Shown: positions 46,708-57,283 of the stretch, piece after piece
How positions within the stretch are numbered: the stretch's first letter is position 1
How the letters are laid out: each line of letters opens with the position of its first letter
DNA from: Tubulanus polymorphus
Lineage: Eukaryota; Nemertea; Palaeonemertea; Tubulaniformes; Tubulanidae
Direction of reading: 5' to 3'
Assembly: GCF_964204645.1 (NCBI RefSeq)
Contig: NC_134030.1
Span: 2,767,855 to 2,831,854 of the forward strand
DNA length: 64,000 nucleotides
Translations under genes and position numbers: made by a program
The notes under the pieces: generated by a model
Database searches by the model: none
What the model was told of the DNA's origin: nothing
What the model saw: the letters and a program-made list of their open reading frames with translations, nothing else

Positions 46708-48766
46708 TATTCGTGGTCTATCAATTGTTAATATCGTTTCAGAATTCGAAAGAAAAAAAAAATGTCTTCCAATAATATGAGTGATAAATATAAACAACAC
46801 GAAAAACATCCTGAATCGATGCATTATTACATTGTATTATTAACTATTGTCCATTGAATGCTAAAAATGATCATCTTGAGCAGCATTGAATCTGCAGTCT
46901 GGAACTACCCACTCAGACTCGAGACATTTACGATTATTGTAGCGTGCAATCTGCGTAATTGCTATTTGAAAGTTAGCTGTCCAATGTCGCGTGATTATAG
47001 ATTGTTTCAGATTATAAATGTCTCTACTGAAGTGTGGGCCATCAGCATATGAAAGTTTGGTGATAAAACGTCTAATGTCTGGAGTTTGTGGTTCATTTTC
47101 AATGAAAAATGCCTCTGGTGAAATCCTGAACACACACGAAGTGTGGACAATCAGAAAATGGAAGTGCATTGAATGTCTGAGGCGTGGTCCAGGCAGTTAA
47201 TTCATACCTGCTTTTAGGATAAGGCCAAATTTTGTGCACATATTTGGTCAAATGACTACGTATTTTATAAAATGAATTTCAGCATGCATTGTAGTATCTG
47301 TAATAAATTGAATCGTTTTTTGTAAGGCAGCTATAACGAACTTCATATCATCCTCAATAACAACTCTTTACCTGTGCTAGTTTCATTAACGATAAGATAA
47401 AGGAGGTTATAGACAATCGGCGGTATTAAAAAAATGCAGAAAAAAAGAACGGAAAATTGTATTGTCGTCGTTAGCTCACGTTATCAATGCATGCATAGAA
47501 CTGATGTTGTAAGAAGGTGTTTCATTAATTAACTATAACGTAGAAAGCACAAACACAAGTCGTATATCGTACCTGAATTATTACCAATTTCCTGATTAAC
47601 TGTTCTAAATTATGATAATTAATGGATTTTGTTTTGAATCTCTTTGCGGCGATGATGCTATTTTGACCTGTTTCTGAGGCGTGTATATGTTAATGCATGG
47701 AATGTAACGTTTTCTTTTTCTCCAGGTCGTTAAACCCTGTAGGTGGGGATGGATCCGGCTTAAGTTCCTCGGAGTACTGCTAAGTCCAGTATCACGGCAT
47801 CGCACAGCGCGATGCAGGCAATTTTTGAAAACCTTTTCGCCTCTAGATGCACCTGAGCATTTGTGGGCACGCCGAATTAAACTTTCCACATTTCCGAAAA
47901 TGAGCTATGTTCATCCACGAGTACCTCTTAGGCAGTTATGGCAGTTGGTTGGATCCGCCCCTAGTTAGGTGTCTTCAGTGGGTCCCGATGTCTATACAGT
48001 CCTTTCTGAAAAACCATGGTTTATTTTAAGCAGGGATTCGGACGATTCTTTCGGGATTGTGAATTCAGTTCTTATTTTATAGTATAGATTCGAGTTTGAT
48101 TTATCGAGGTTAAGCTGTGCAAAGTATAAAGTAAAAGTGACTGACACAAAATTTTGATGTACGTGGAATGTTTTAATGCGGATCTATTGAACCTGATTGC
48201 TCGTAGATTGAACTTGCTGTAATTATTTTCAGTCTTCATTGAACACTGTGTGCGTGCGTGTGTATAATACTGTGGCATCTGAGCAGGAGTAGATATATCG
48301 GTCGCGTTATAAAAATGAATGTATCTTTCGGTTCTGTGAAATGATTACTAGTTTTACTGTGATATAAATTGTGCTCGGCACAAACAAAAAACCACCAAAA
48401 TAAATGAATAAATTTTATAAATAAAACGTTCTGTTTATAGTTTTTTGCTTTTCTTGTACGAGGAGATCGAATTTACGGACCAGTGAGTAATTTTTGATTT
48501 AGAAGAAAATACGGTGAATTCATGTTTTATTTATAAGGAGACTGTATTTATCCAATATCTGTATGTTAACACGGTCGCGGTAGCAGTTTTGTTGTCTAGA
48601 AGCGACTGGTGTCGGGTTTTAAGATAAGAAAAGATGATATACCTTTGTTCTGACTAGAATTGATAGAATAAGGATGTCTGAAATACATCATACACAGAAA
48701 AATACCATATACAGTAAAGACACTAAATAATTTAGAATAGATCATCAGGTGCTGCCACTATGAATA

Positions 48767-48860
48767 ACATTGACGGTGAATATTTGAACTAACCCATCAG
48801 TGGCATAATCTTACTGCGGCATGCGAGTAATATGTTAGTTCACATATTCACCGCCAATGT
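48767..48860. repeat. 94-bp imperfect hairpin
   Basis: ACATTGACGGTGAATATTTG and CATATTCACCGCCAATGT pair as inverted repeats, continued by AACTAAC/GTTAGTT. MITE-like, with no close relative seen in the window. Confidence 0.7.
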
Positions 48861-48870
48861 AGAATGCTCA

Positions 48871-50230
48871 AATAATTACAAGTTCTTCTAACATTTACTC
48901 TGGTGAATAAAATGTGATTGGTACCGTACAATTTACACGAATGTTAAAACAACTATAAACTTAAATCACTGATATCATTGTTGATTATTTATTGAAAGAA
49001 TGATTATCTAATGTTTTCTAAAGCTGGCCTGCAATTAGGTACAATTATAGCTTGCTAATAAAAATAATGATAATCAATGATAATGAAATAATAGTTTGAT
49101 TTGTTAATCTTAGGCTTTCCTGAGTGAATTTGTAGGTTTTATCTCTAGTTTAATGCTTTTATGTTGAACTGTTTTTGCAATACAGATCATGTGTTTGTTC
49201 ATGAGGAACTCATATATGATATTAAATTCCTTGAGTATTTGGCTTTTAGCAAGGTATAATAATTGCTATAAGAATATAACGACACACATGTTCATCATTC
49301 ACGTTATATCCTCTTCAATTGTTTAGTTTAGTTTAGCTTATAGCAACTTTTTCAATGTTGCGGTTTTCAGTGGTTCATAAAATACCGATTTAATCAAGGT
49401 CCTGTCTAATATAGAGGAGCAGTTCCTTGATAAATGAGGAATATATGAACAGAGTTAATTAGTAAACTGTCCTAGTATACGTCCCATGGTTGGGCTGTTT
49501 TTGAAATAGAACCCAAATGTTAGAAGAACTTGTAATTATTTGAGCACTCACCTGGCATTTTGTATTAATTGTTTTAGAGGTACTCTGGAGAATAAAATCT
49601 GGTTGATACAATTTACACGAATGTAAAACAGTTATAAACTTAAAATTATCAATATCATTGTTGATTTTTTATTGATGATGTTATTTTGATGTTATTTTCA
49701 AAGCTGGAAGAAAAAACGTCAGAATACTTATTTCAAGCGGATTTATTATGTTTGAAAATCTTTGAGTTAAGAAGAGGCAAAGTTTGCAAATTTATATTTT
49801 TCTGATAAAAATAATGTCAATTAAAATGAAATTGAAGATGGATTTGTTAATCTTAAGCTTTTTAGAGTGAATTCGTAGTTTTATCTCTCAAGATTGATGC
49901 TTTTATGTTGAACTGTTTTTTCCTAAACATTTCACGTGTTTGTTCATGAGGAACTTATATGATAAATTCTTTGAGTATAATACCTGTCATTCAGCGGCGT
50001 ATAATAGTTGTCATAGGAATAAAACGACATGTTCATCATCATGTTATAACTCTTCAATTGTTAAAAGTTTAGTTTATAGCAACTTTTTCACCGTTAGATT
50101 TCAGTGGTTCATGTGATAGCGATTTAATTAAGGTCCTATCGTAAAATAGAGTAGAGTTTGATAAATGAGGATGAACATTAGTAAATTGTCCTAGTTTTTA
50201 GTTTATACGTCCATTATGGTTGGTCTATTA
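48871..50230 (+). repeat. ~680-bp tandem duplication with inverted 30-bp boundary
   Basis: The block from about 48900 to 49500 recurs from about 49570 to 50230 with the same order of words (AATTTACACGAATGT, TCATTGTTGATT, TTATGTTGAACTGTTTTT, GTGTTTGTTCATGAGGAACT, TATAGCAACTTTTTCA). The string TGCTCAAATAATTACAAG at 48874 reappears in inverted orientation at about 49528, at the start of the second unit. Confidence 0.75.
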
Positions 50231-50459
50231 TGAAATACAGTCATCGTGGTTGAGGAACTTATCTGGATTTTCTATAATTGTTGTATGAAAATAAATATGA
50301 TTCACGTTAAAACCTTTCAATCGTTTCATGAAGTTTTTAGCAATAATCAAAGGTTGATTCAAATGAAGCCCTTTGGGCTTGGCCCTGTTTGTTTATTTCA
50401 TCGTTGTTTCTACCATGAGTTTTCTTCGAATAAATAATCTTTTCTGTGGTGACTCTTTC

Positions 50460-50675
50460 TCATATTCGAGAAGTTTGAATTGGTCAGTGTGGTCGATTTA
50501 TGAATTTACAATGGTGAATCCTTTTTAGTCTGACACTAAACGCGGTATATCGTTCTCCTGTTCAAGAAGTAGAATTGGTCAGCGATGGTCAAACATAAAT
50601 TTGCAATACGAATCGTCTGACACTAAAAGCGGTATATTGTTCTCATATTCGAGAAGTTTGAATTGGTCAGTGGTA
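50460..50675 (+). repeat. ~93-bp tandem repeat upstream of POLH
   Basis: Three copies of AGAAGT(TTG/AG)AATTGGTCAG are spaced about 93 bases apart with a shared TCTGACACTAAA(C/A)GCGGTATA. The array ends about 210 bases before the POLH start codon, so promoter elements, if present, are between. Confidence 0.7.
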
Positions 50676-50887
50676 GTCAGTGAAATGCTGCCGATCTTTT
50701 ACCGTTGTGCTGGCTTTATTTTTCATTGCCTCGTTATTTTCAAATTTTTTTAAAGCCTCGGGAACAATACATTTTATTGAATTGTTCATTTTGGTACTTA
50801 GCGCAACCGATGATTTTTCAAGGTCGTTGAGCTGATTTGTTTATAAATTTTTTGAATGCTTTTATAGAATAGAATAATATAATTAGT

Positions 50888-53800
50888 ATGGATCGTGTAA
50901 TTGCATTAGTTGATATGGACTGTTTTTATGTTCAAGTTGAACAACGTTTGAATCCTCAATTGAAGGGTAAACCGTGCGCTGTCGTACAGTATAACCCTTG
51001 GAAAGGTGGAGGGTAAGAAAGGTCTTACTCTTTTAAGTCTTAAAAAACTCGAGAGCATAAGAAGGATTAATATATTAGGAAAGCTGTCATTTAAAATATC
51101 AAAAATCTAATCTTTGATACGAGCCTACGTGTAGTATCCCAGTATCTACATGACATACTAGAGGATGCAAGTTACTACACACACAGCCATCTCAAACTTC
51201 ACAATTGCTCCAGTACAACTACTGTCTGTCACACCTACTCTCCGTAAGCAGTTTGACGCCTTATAGTCAGTGACCTGTTTGTGGTTTAGTTTCACGATCG
51301 GATATTTTCATCCGATTATAAAAAGCCTACCACCAACGATGTGGTAACCAAGTATTTGCCGCCCAGCAGGGACCAGTTGCTCAAAGGTTGGTTAAAGATA
51401 ACCGGCCGTTAGATACCATAGATACAATGAAAATTCAATTGTCACCATATTAACTATCCGCTGGTTAACTCTAACCAACCTTTGAGCAACCGGCTCAGCA
51501 AAAATTAACCAACCTTGCGCTCTCCCCTACCCGTTGTTTTAACTTCAATATCGGATACTGCGACGTATTACTACAGATTACAGATTACAATTTATGAGAA
51601 ACTAGTACTGTAGGGCCTGTCTATTTATTCCTGATGGATCAGTTATTTGTTATTTTCAGTATAATAGCAGTAGGTTATGAAGCACGTGCGTGCGGTGTTA
51701 CTCGCAATATGAGAGGTGATGATGCTAAATCTGTATGTCCCGATATAAATCTCATCGCTGTTCCTCAAGTTCGCGGTAAAGCCGACCTTACAAAGTAATC
51801 AGCGTGAATTCAATTTCAACCTAGGGTTCAGTTTCATAAAGAAGTTACAGCTTAAAACAGTTAGATTTCGGACTGATAGTTTGCGTGTTTTGTGTTTTAG
51901 GTATCGCAACGCTGGAGCTGAAGTGATAGTTGTATTATCGCAGTTCTCGGCGTGCGTTGAAAGAGCAAGCGTTGATGAAGCTTATATCGATATCACGGAC
52001 GAGGCTGAAATACGACTCAAATCTTTATCCGAAAATAACAAATCTCTCACCGGAAATATGCTTCCAAATACACACATCATCGGATATGATGACAAGCAAA
52101 AATGCCCTTCAGCTGGTAAAACTTTTTTAAGGTTATCAAAACAGGCTGTGGAGTGCCCAACTTTTTCCTGCCATTGTGTTTTCCCCACAAATTTAATGTA
52201 ATTTTTGGTGAAAAAGTTGTTTTTTTCTAACAAATGACCATTCACATGAAGTCCAATATATTTTGATGGTTAAAGTGCCAGAAAATGATATCTGGAAGCA
52301 TCATACCCAGAGTCTAAGTAAAACAGATTTCTCTTGCTTCGTGCATTATGAGCTATCTAAAATTTCTACCCTGCGCGTGTAAAATTTGATCCCTCCCCTC
52401 CACCTACTTTTTTCAAAAGGACCACTTGACAGCCTGATAGTAGGCCCTAATTCTATCAGTGAAGTTAGAAATGAATTCGAAGCTTTCATACTTTCAATTT
52501 CAGTTGAAGAAAGTGACGTGAGGCGACTCGGCGTCGAGTCGTGGTTGAGTGAATTAAACACGCACAATGAAGATCGTTATTACGATAAACTATTAACTAC
52601 AGGTGGCGTGATAGTGGAAGAAATGAGACTAGCCGTCTACGAACAAACTGGATTTCGTTGTTCCGCCGGGGTCGCCCCGAATAAGGTACTTCATAAATGT
52701 AAAATCCCACAATTGTTGAAACACTAAAAAATTTAAAATACTAGAAATATTTCCTACCACCTTTCTTCACTCAAAAAAGATACCTCGTACAAAAGCCCTC
52801 AGGCTAGTTTCTCAAAAGTTGGTTCTAGTTGTGGTGGATAGTTTACATATGTAGTGATGAAATTCTGTTAATACCATGAAAAATCATCTTTCAAGCAACT
52901 GACCTTTTCCGAGTTTTAATTGCCGAGGAAGGATATTTCAAACATATTTTTTTGTGGATTTCAATCTGTTTTAGATGCTGGCTAAACTAGTGTGCGGTTT
53001 ACACAAACCAAATAAACAATCTGTACTTCCGCAAATATCAGTCGCAGGACTTTTCAACTCAACTCCAGTCAGAAAAGTGTAAGTAAAGGATTTATGCCGA
53101 CTCGAATGGAACGTGCGAGTTGCTGAGAGTTATCACGGTTCTTTGATTACTATTTCCAGGCGTAATCTCGGTGGTAAACTGGGTCTTAGTATCGTTGAAC
53201 AGCTAGGCTGCGAAACAATGGCGGATCTCACTAGAATATCACAACTGCATCTGGAGAGTGTATTCGGAGAGAAAACTGGGTAAGATTCAAATTACAATCA
53301 AACATCTTTAAAATGCCAGTCCTCACATTCTTCTGAGTAAAAAGGTACCGAATTCAATGGAATACCATTCTTGATTGCGCTGAATATGCAATAATGCCAT
53401 ATTTTCTTGGTAACGATGACTTTGTACTATAAGACATTAGAAAGAAATACCAAATTTAGACTTGTTGCTGAATTTGTTGTATTTGAAGTTGCTGGTTGTA
53501 CGCCGTTAGTCGTGGAATCGATACGGACCCGGTGAACCCGAGACAATTACCGAAATCAATCGGATGCAGTAAAAACTTCCAGGGAAAAGCTCAACTCGAC
53601 ACCAAAACTAAGGTAAGAATTGAAAAAGCATTTCTGGAAATGATTTGAATAACAATACAAAGGAATTATACAGTTTGTGTAACTGATTTGTAGGTGAAAC
53701 ATTGGCTTTTAGAATTAGCGACGGAATTGGAAGAAAGGCTTATCACAGACAGAGAAAAGGTATGACTCGATATAGATAAACTGTCAAGATATTTTCAATT

Positions 53801-55684
53801 CAATGCAGGTAACTTCATCATTTACAATTTTTTGTCGACATTTCAGAATAAAAGGAAAGCTCAAACTATGACTGTGTCGATTCGGAATCGGAATTGCAGT
53901 AAAGTGTTAAGTGTTGTATCGCGATCTTGTTCTATCGTCACGTACGATAAAAGAGTTTTCGCCGATACAGCGTTCATACTTCTAAAAGAGTTTAATACGA
54001 GTCACGATGAACAGTGGTACGTGTCGGGTTCATTCATATTCATATACACTGAAACATTGTTTTTAATATACTATGTAGTAGAAGCCTGTATGCTTTAGAC
54101 GTGAAGAACAAAATAGAAGTCACTATATACAAATTCGAAAGATTTAAACACGATTTTAGAATCAAGAATGACAATCCAAAATTGAAAGACCCACAGTTTC
54201 GGCTCTCTCCCTATCCCTGTCTCAATCCCAGCTATCCCTCTCCCTTTACTTCTCTCCCTGCTATCCCTCTCCCTTTACTTCTCTCCCTGCTATCCCTCTC
54301 CCTCTCTATTGAGACCTCTCTATCTGTCGGGTGTGGTGGTCTCTTAGAGTCTGAAATGTCGTCTTTAAATTTTGGATTCGGAATTCTTATTTGTTTTAGG
54401 CTCTTACAGTTGTATGAAGTGGGTCTTTTAATCGTATCATATAGTGCGCAGATTTTAATCAATCAATTTTACTATTTCAGGGCGCCTGCTTTAACATTAC
54501 TCGGATTATCAGCGGGAAAATTCAAAGATGTAGAAACTTCGACTTCGGGACTCGTCAGTATCAGTAAATTCCTTTCACAGACACCGACAACTCCATCAAC
54601 TCAGACTCAGCCTTCATCATCTCAACAACCGATCAAACGTTCAACTTTAACTTTATCAGAAATGTGGAGTCCCAATCAACAGCGCATCGATCAGAAACAA
54701 GAAAATACAACAGAAATCGATATCAGCGAATCAGAGGAATCTAGTTTCATCGATTGTAGCGAATCGTACGAATCAAAACAACTGAATCAATCAGAATCTA
54801 TCAGATTCGCGACTAGTACTGCGCCTTCACGGATGGATACACGACAAAACGTATTAAATCCTGATGAGTGGTCATCTACAAACACTGTTCATTTAGAGGA
54901 GGCAAATAAACAACAAAATGAGAAAACACAACATAGTTTATCAGCTCAAAGACTGAATGCAGAAAATTCTCGTTCCGGATTAGAAAATTCGTTGAGTAAC
55001 GATTCTACGGGTTTCTTCGGCAGGAAAATGAGAGCTTTGCGAGAAAATTGCGATTCGAACGCGAGCGTGACCAGCGCGCCGGGTAATTACAACGAAAGCA
55101 GCAACGAATCGGGATTCTTCGCTATGAAAATGAGAGAAATCATTTCGAAAACGAATCAGGAATCTTCGAACGATGAAAATTCAGTAGAATCTACGAATTC
55201 CGTTTTTGGCGCCAAGAATACGACAACGACTGATGACGGAAAACTTGATAAAACACAAGATTTGAAAAGTTCGACAAACGTGAAAAGGAAACAGGAGCAA
55301 TCAAATAAAGACCAGATCAGAAATCAACAAACTCCACTTCATATTAATCATGAGGATAATGAATCTAGTGACGTTTTAAACAGAGAACAATCTCTCGAAT
55401 CAACTGAAGAGATTGTCACTGAAAAGTTCGATAGTTCCGATTATATGATTTGTAAAACGTGTCGAAAAAACGTTCTCATCTGGAACATGCCCGAACATAC
55501 GGATTATCACTACGCGATGGAAATTCAAAATCAGCCGACAGTTAGAACGACGGCGTCTGCCACCACCAGTAGCTCGTCGACTGTTAAACGAAAGTCTAAC
55601 GACAGCTCCAGTCGTAAATCAAAGAAAACTAAATTATCGTCGAATAGTTGTATGTCTTTAGATCAGTTTTTTAAACCTAAGTGA
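50888..55684 (+). CDS. POLH: DNA polymerase eta, 10 exons, 814 residues
   Basis: Y-family polymerase that copies past UV-damaged bases at stalled forks. Exons: 50888-51012, 51660-51794, 51901-52115, 52504-52685, 52975-53078, 53160-53279, 53489-53612, 53694-53759, 53847-54016, 54481-55684; all phases close. The catalytic motifs are MDRVIALVDMDCFYVQVEQR (Asp9) and ASVDEAYID (Asp112, Glu113). The helix-hairpin-helix region and little finger follow. The large last exon is disordered and carries two REV1-interacting-type motifs (GFFGRKMR at Phe592-593 and GFFAMKMR at Phe626-627). A UBZ ubiquitin-binding finger follows (Cys738, Cys741, His753, His757, with Asp755 kept), then a C-terminal PIP-like SLDQFFKP. 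Human POLH is 713 residues. The exon 7 acceptor is TTTGAAG, an unusual but frame-consistent choice. AATAAA is at 55918. Confidence 0.96.
51369..51496. repeat. Palindromic MITE, GGGGCCAGTTGCTC family, POLH intron 1
   Basis: Third near-complete copy of the 8054 element, with GGGACCAGTTGCTCAAAGG and CCTTTGAGCAACCGGCTC ends. A decayed relative is at 52799-52910 in intron 4. Confidence 0.75.
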
Positions 55685-55917
55685 TGCAATATTCAATATA
55701 CAATAGAATGTGCTTGCCTCGAATTTCAGTACTGATAAATTCAGAGCAGGAATGGGTCATTATAACAAGGAATTATAGTGAATTTGTCCAGGCCTCGGGA
55801 TAATCTGAGGTAATCGAATTCAGGATAAAAGGAGTCTATACAAATGTAATGTAGTATTCTGTATGAAGGAACTCAGGGACTTTGTTAGGAAATATTTGAA
55901 TGCTGTTTTTGTTACTG

Positions 55918-55923
55918 AATAAA
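55918..55923 (+). terminator. POLH polyadenylation signal
   Basis: First canonical AATAAA after the POLH stop, 234 bases downstream. The convergent AMPD gene would use a TTTATT (AATAAA on the minus strand) near 56223. Confidence 0.55.
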
Positions 55924-56862
55924 AATCTATAAGCGAACATCACGGTCTTACCGCTTCATAGTAATGTGGAATCTACCGTAACTGGTACTGAAAGATTGTT
56001 CAAAACAACACAGATATTCTTACTGTGTTTTGTGCTATTGACATAAAGACAAAATAGTTAAGCAGAGAATGCAGAGAATGTGGGGATCAGAGACATGGTG
56101 AGACAGACTATTGGATAAGGGGTTCATTTGAAGTATCAGGAAAACAGACAATATACCTCATGTGATATACTAAAATCTAAGGAAAACTAATAAAATTAAA
56201 GAAAGGAGTTGAATATTTCAGATTTTATTCGTTAAGACATGGCCAACATTTGAAGTTTTACATCTTTTTCAATATACACAACAATCATTTACATAGATAC
56301 AAACCGTTATTGTATATTTCTATAAATGAATGATATGTAGAACATTCTACGATTATCGAGTTCCGCCTCAGATTCATTAAAAATACCAGATAATTTTAAC
56401 CCGTTTTAAGTATCCATACACTCGGAGATATCGCGTAGTTTGAGTATTTTAAAGCATTTTCGAACTGAAATATTCTTCATATTTACTAATGAAAGATTCA
56501 TCTTCAAGCGTTAAGTGTGTGTATATTGAGGCCTTATAATAAATTACCCCGTAATGCTGACAGATTATTAAGAGAGAAATGAGCTGTTCATGAGCTGTCT
56601 GAATTGATACTCAATATTATGTTATACTTTGAAACGTAATATAGAAATTCTAATAAATGATGATAAAATATTGGCAAACGACAACAAACTGTACAAAGAA
56701 AGCACCGGCTTATTGCAATATTCTAGATATTCTATAATACTACAGTTCGTCGTAAGGTATTTTTAATATATATAATACAACTATAATATACTCTATAGAA
56801 AACATAAATAATACTCAACAACAGGAATTCTATTAACAGTAACAATTTACGTGAGATGCATC

Positions 56863-57156
56863 TTAACCCTTTCAGTGCGTCTACACCGCAGTGCGGTGTA
56901 TAAATCAGTGATGGATTTTGCTAGTACACCGCACTGCGGTGTATTGATGTAATTAGTAATTTGTAATTATCTCTATTGAAAAATGGCAGAAAGTGTCAAA
57001 CGGTGAAATACTAGTAACTAACGATACACCGCACTGCGGTGTATACGCACTATAGTGGCATTCCCATTGTTCAACACACTAGGGTGGAATTTTTCAGAAT
57101 TTTCAAATTTTCTCCAGCACTATAGGGTATTAATTAGTCAGCACTGAAAGGGTTAA
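56863..57156. mobile_element. piggyBac-type MITE, copy 1, downstream of AMPD
   Basis: TTAA flanks CCCTTTCAGTGCG at the left and CACTGAAAGGG plus TTAA at the right, the target site and CCC...GGG ends expected of piggyBac-type elements. Inside are three perfect palindromes of the form TACACCGCA-C/G-TGCGGTGTA (56883-56899, 56925-56943, 57025-57043). No ORF. An inverted copy lies at 60131-60424. Confidence 0.8.
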
Positions 57157-57283
57157 AATAATACCTCGAACCGAGTAACTGATGAGTATTCACCATGAAT
57201 CACATGAATCCTAACATTAAAGACTCCTTTTAATTTGAAGACTGACGGTTAATACATTCTTCATGAAACACAGGAATCTCTAT

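Larger units (their letters stand above)
44570..50887. other. EPC-POLH intergenic stretch, 6.3 kb
   Basis: After the EPC 3' UTR (AATAAA at 44666; another at about 45494) no gene is recognised until POLH. Contents listed separately are a nested MITE pair, a GGTCC pentamer array, a hairpin at 48767, a ~680-bp tandem duplication and a ~93-bp repeat. The ORFs at 46.5-48.3 kb show no family resemblance. Confidence 0.55.
55685..57283. other. Convergent 3' regions of POLH and AMPD
   Basis: No coding sequence lies here. It should hold the two 3' UTRs, possibly only ~300 bases apart if the signals named above are used. The piggyBac-type MITE at 56863-57156 would then sit inside the AMPD 3' UTR. Confidence 0.5.

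Noticed and set aside
47605-48278. Minus-strand ORFs in the EPC-POLH interval
   Set aside because: No domain, no plausible splice partners; composition matches random frames in AT-rich DNA.
54101-54480. First ~126 codons of the 527-codon frame at the POLH 3' end
   Set aside because: This part is intron 9 read through; the exon begins at 54481 after an AG, where resemblance to POLH starts and phase agrees with the preceding exon.
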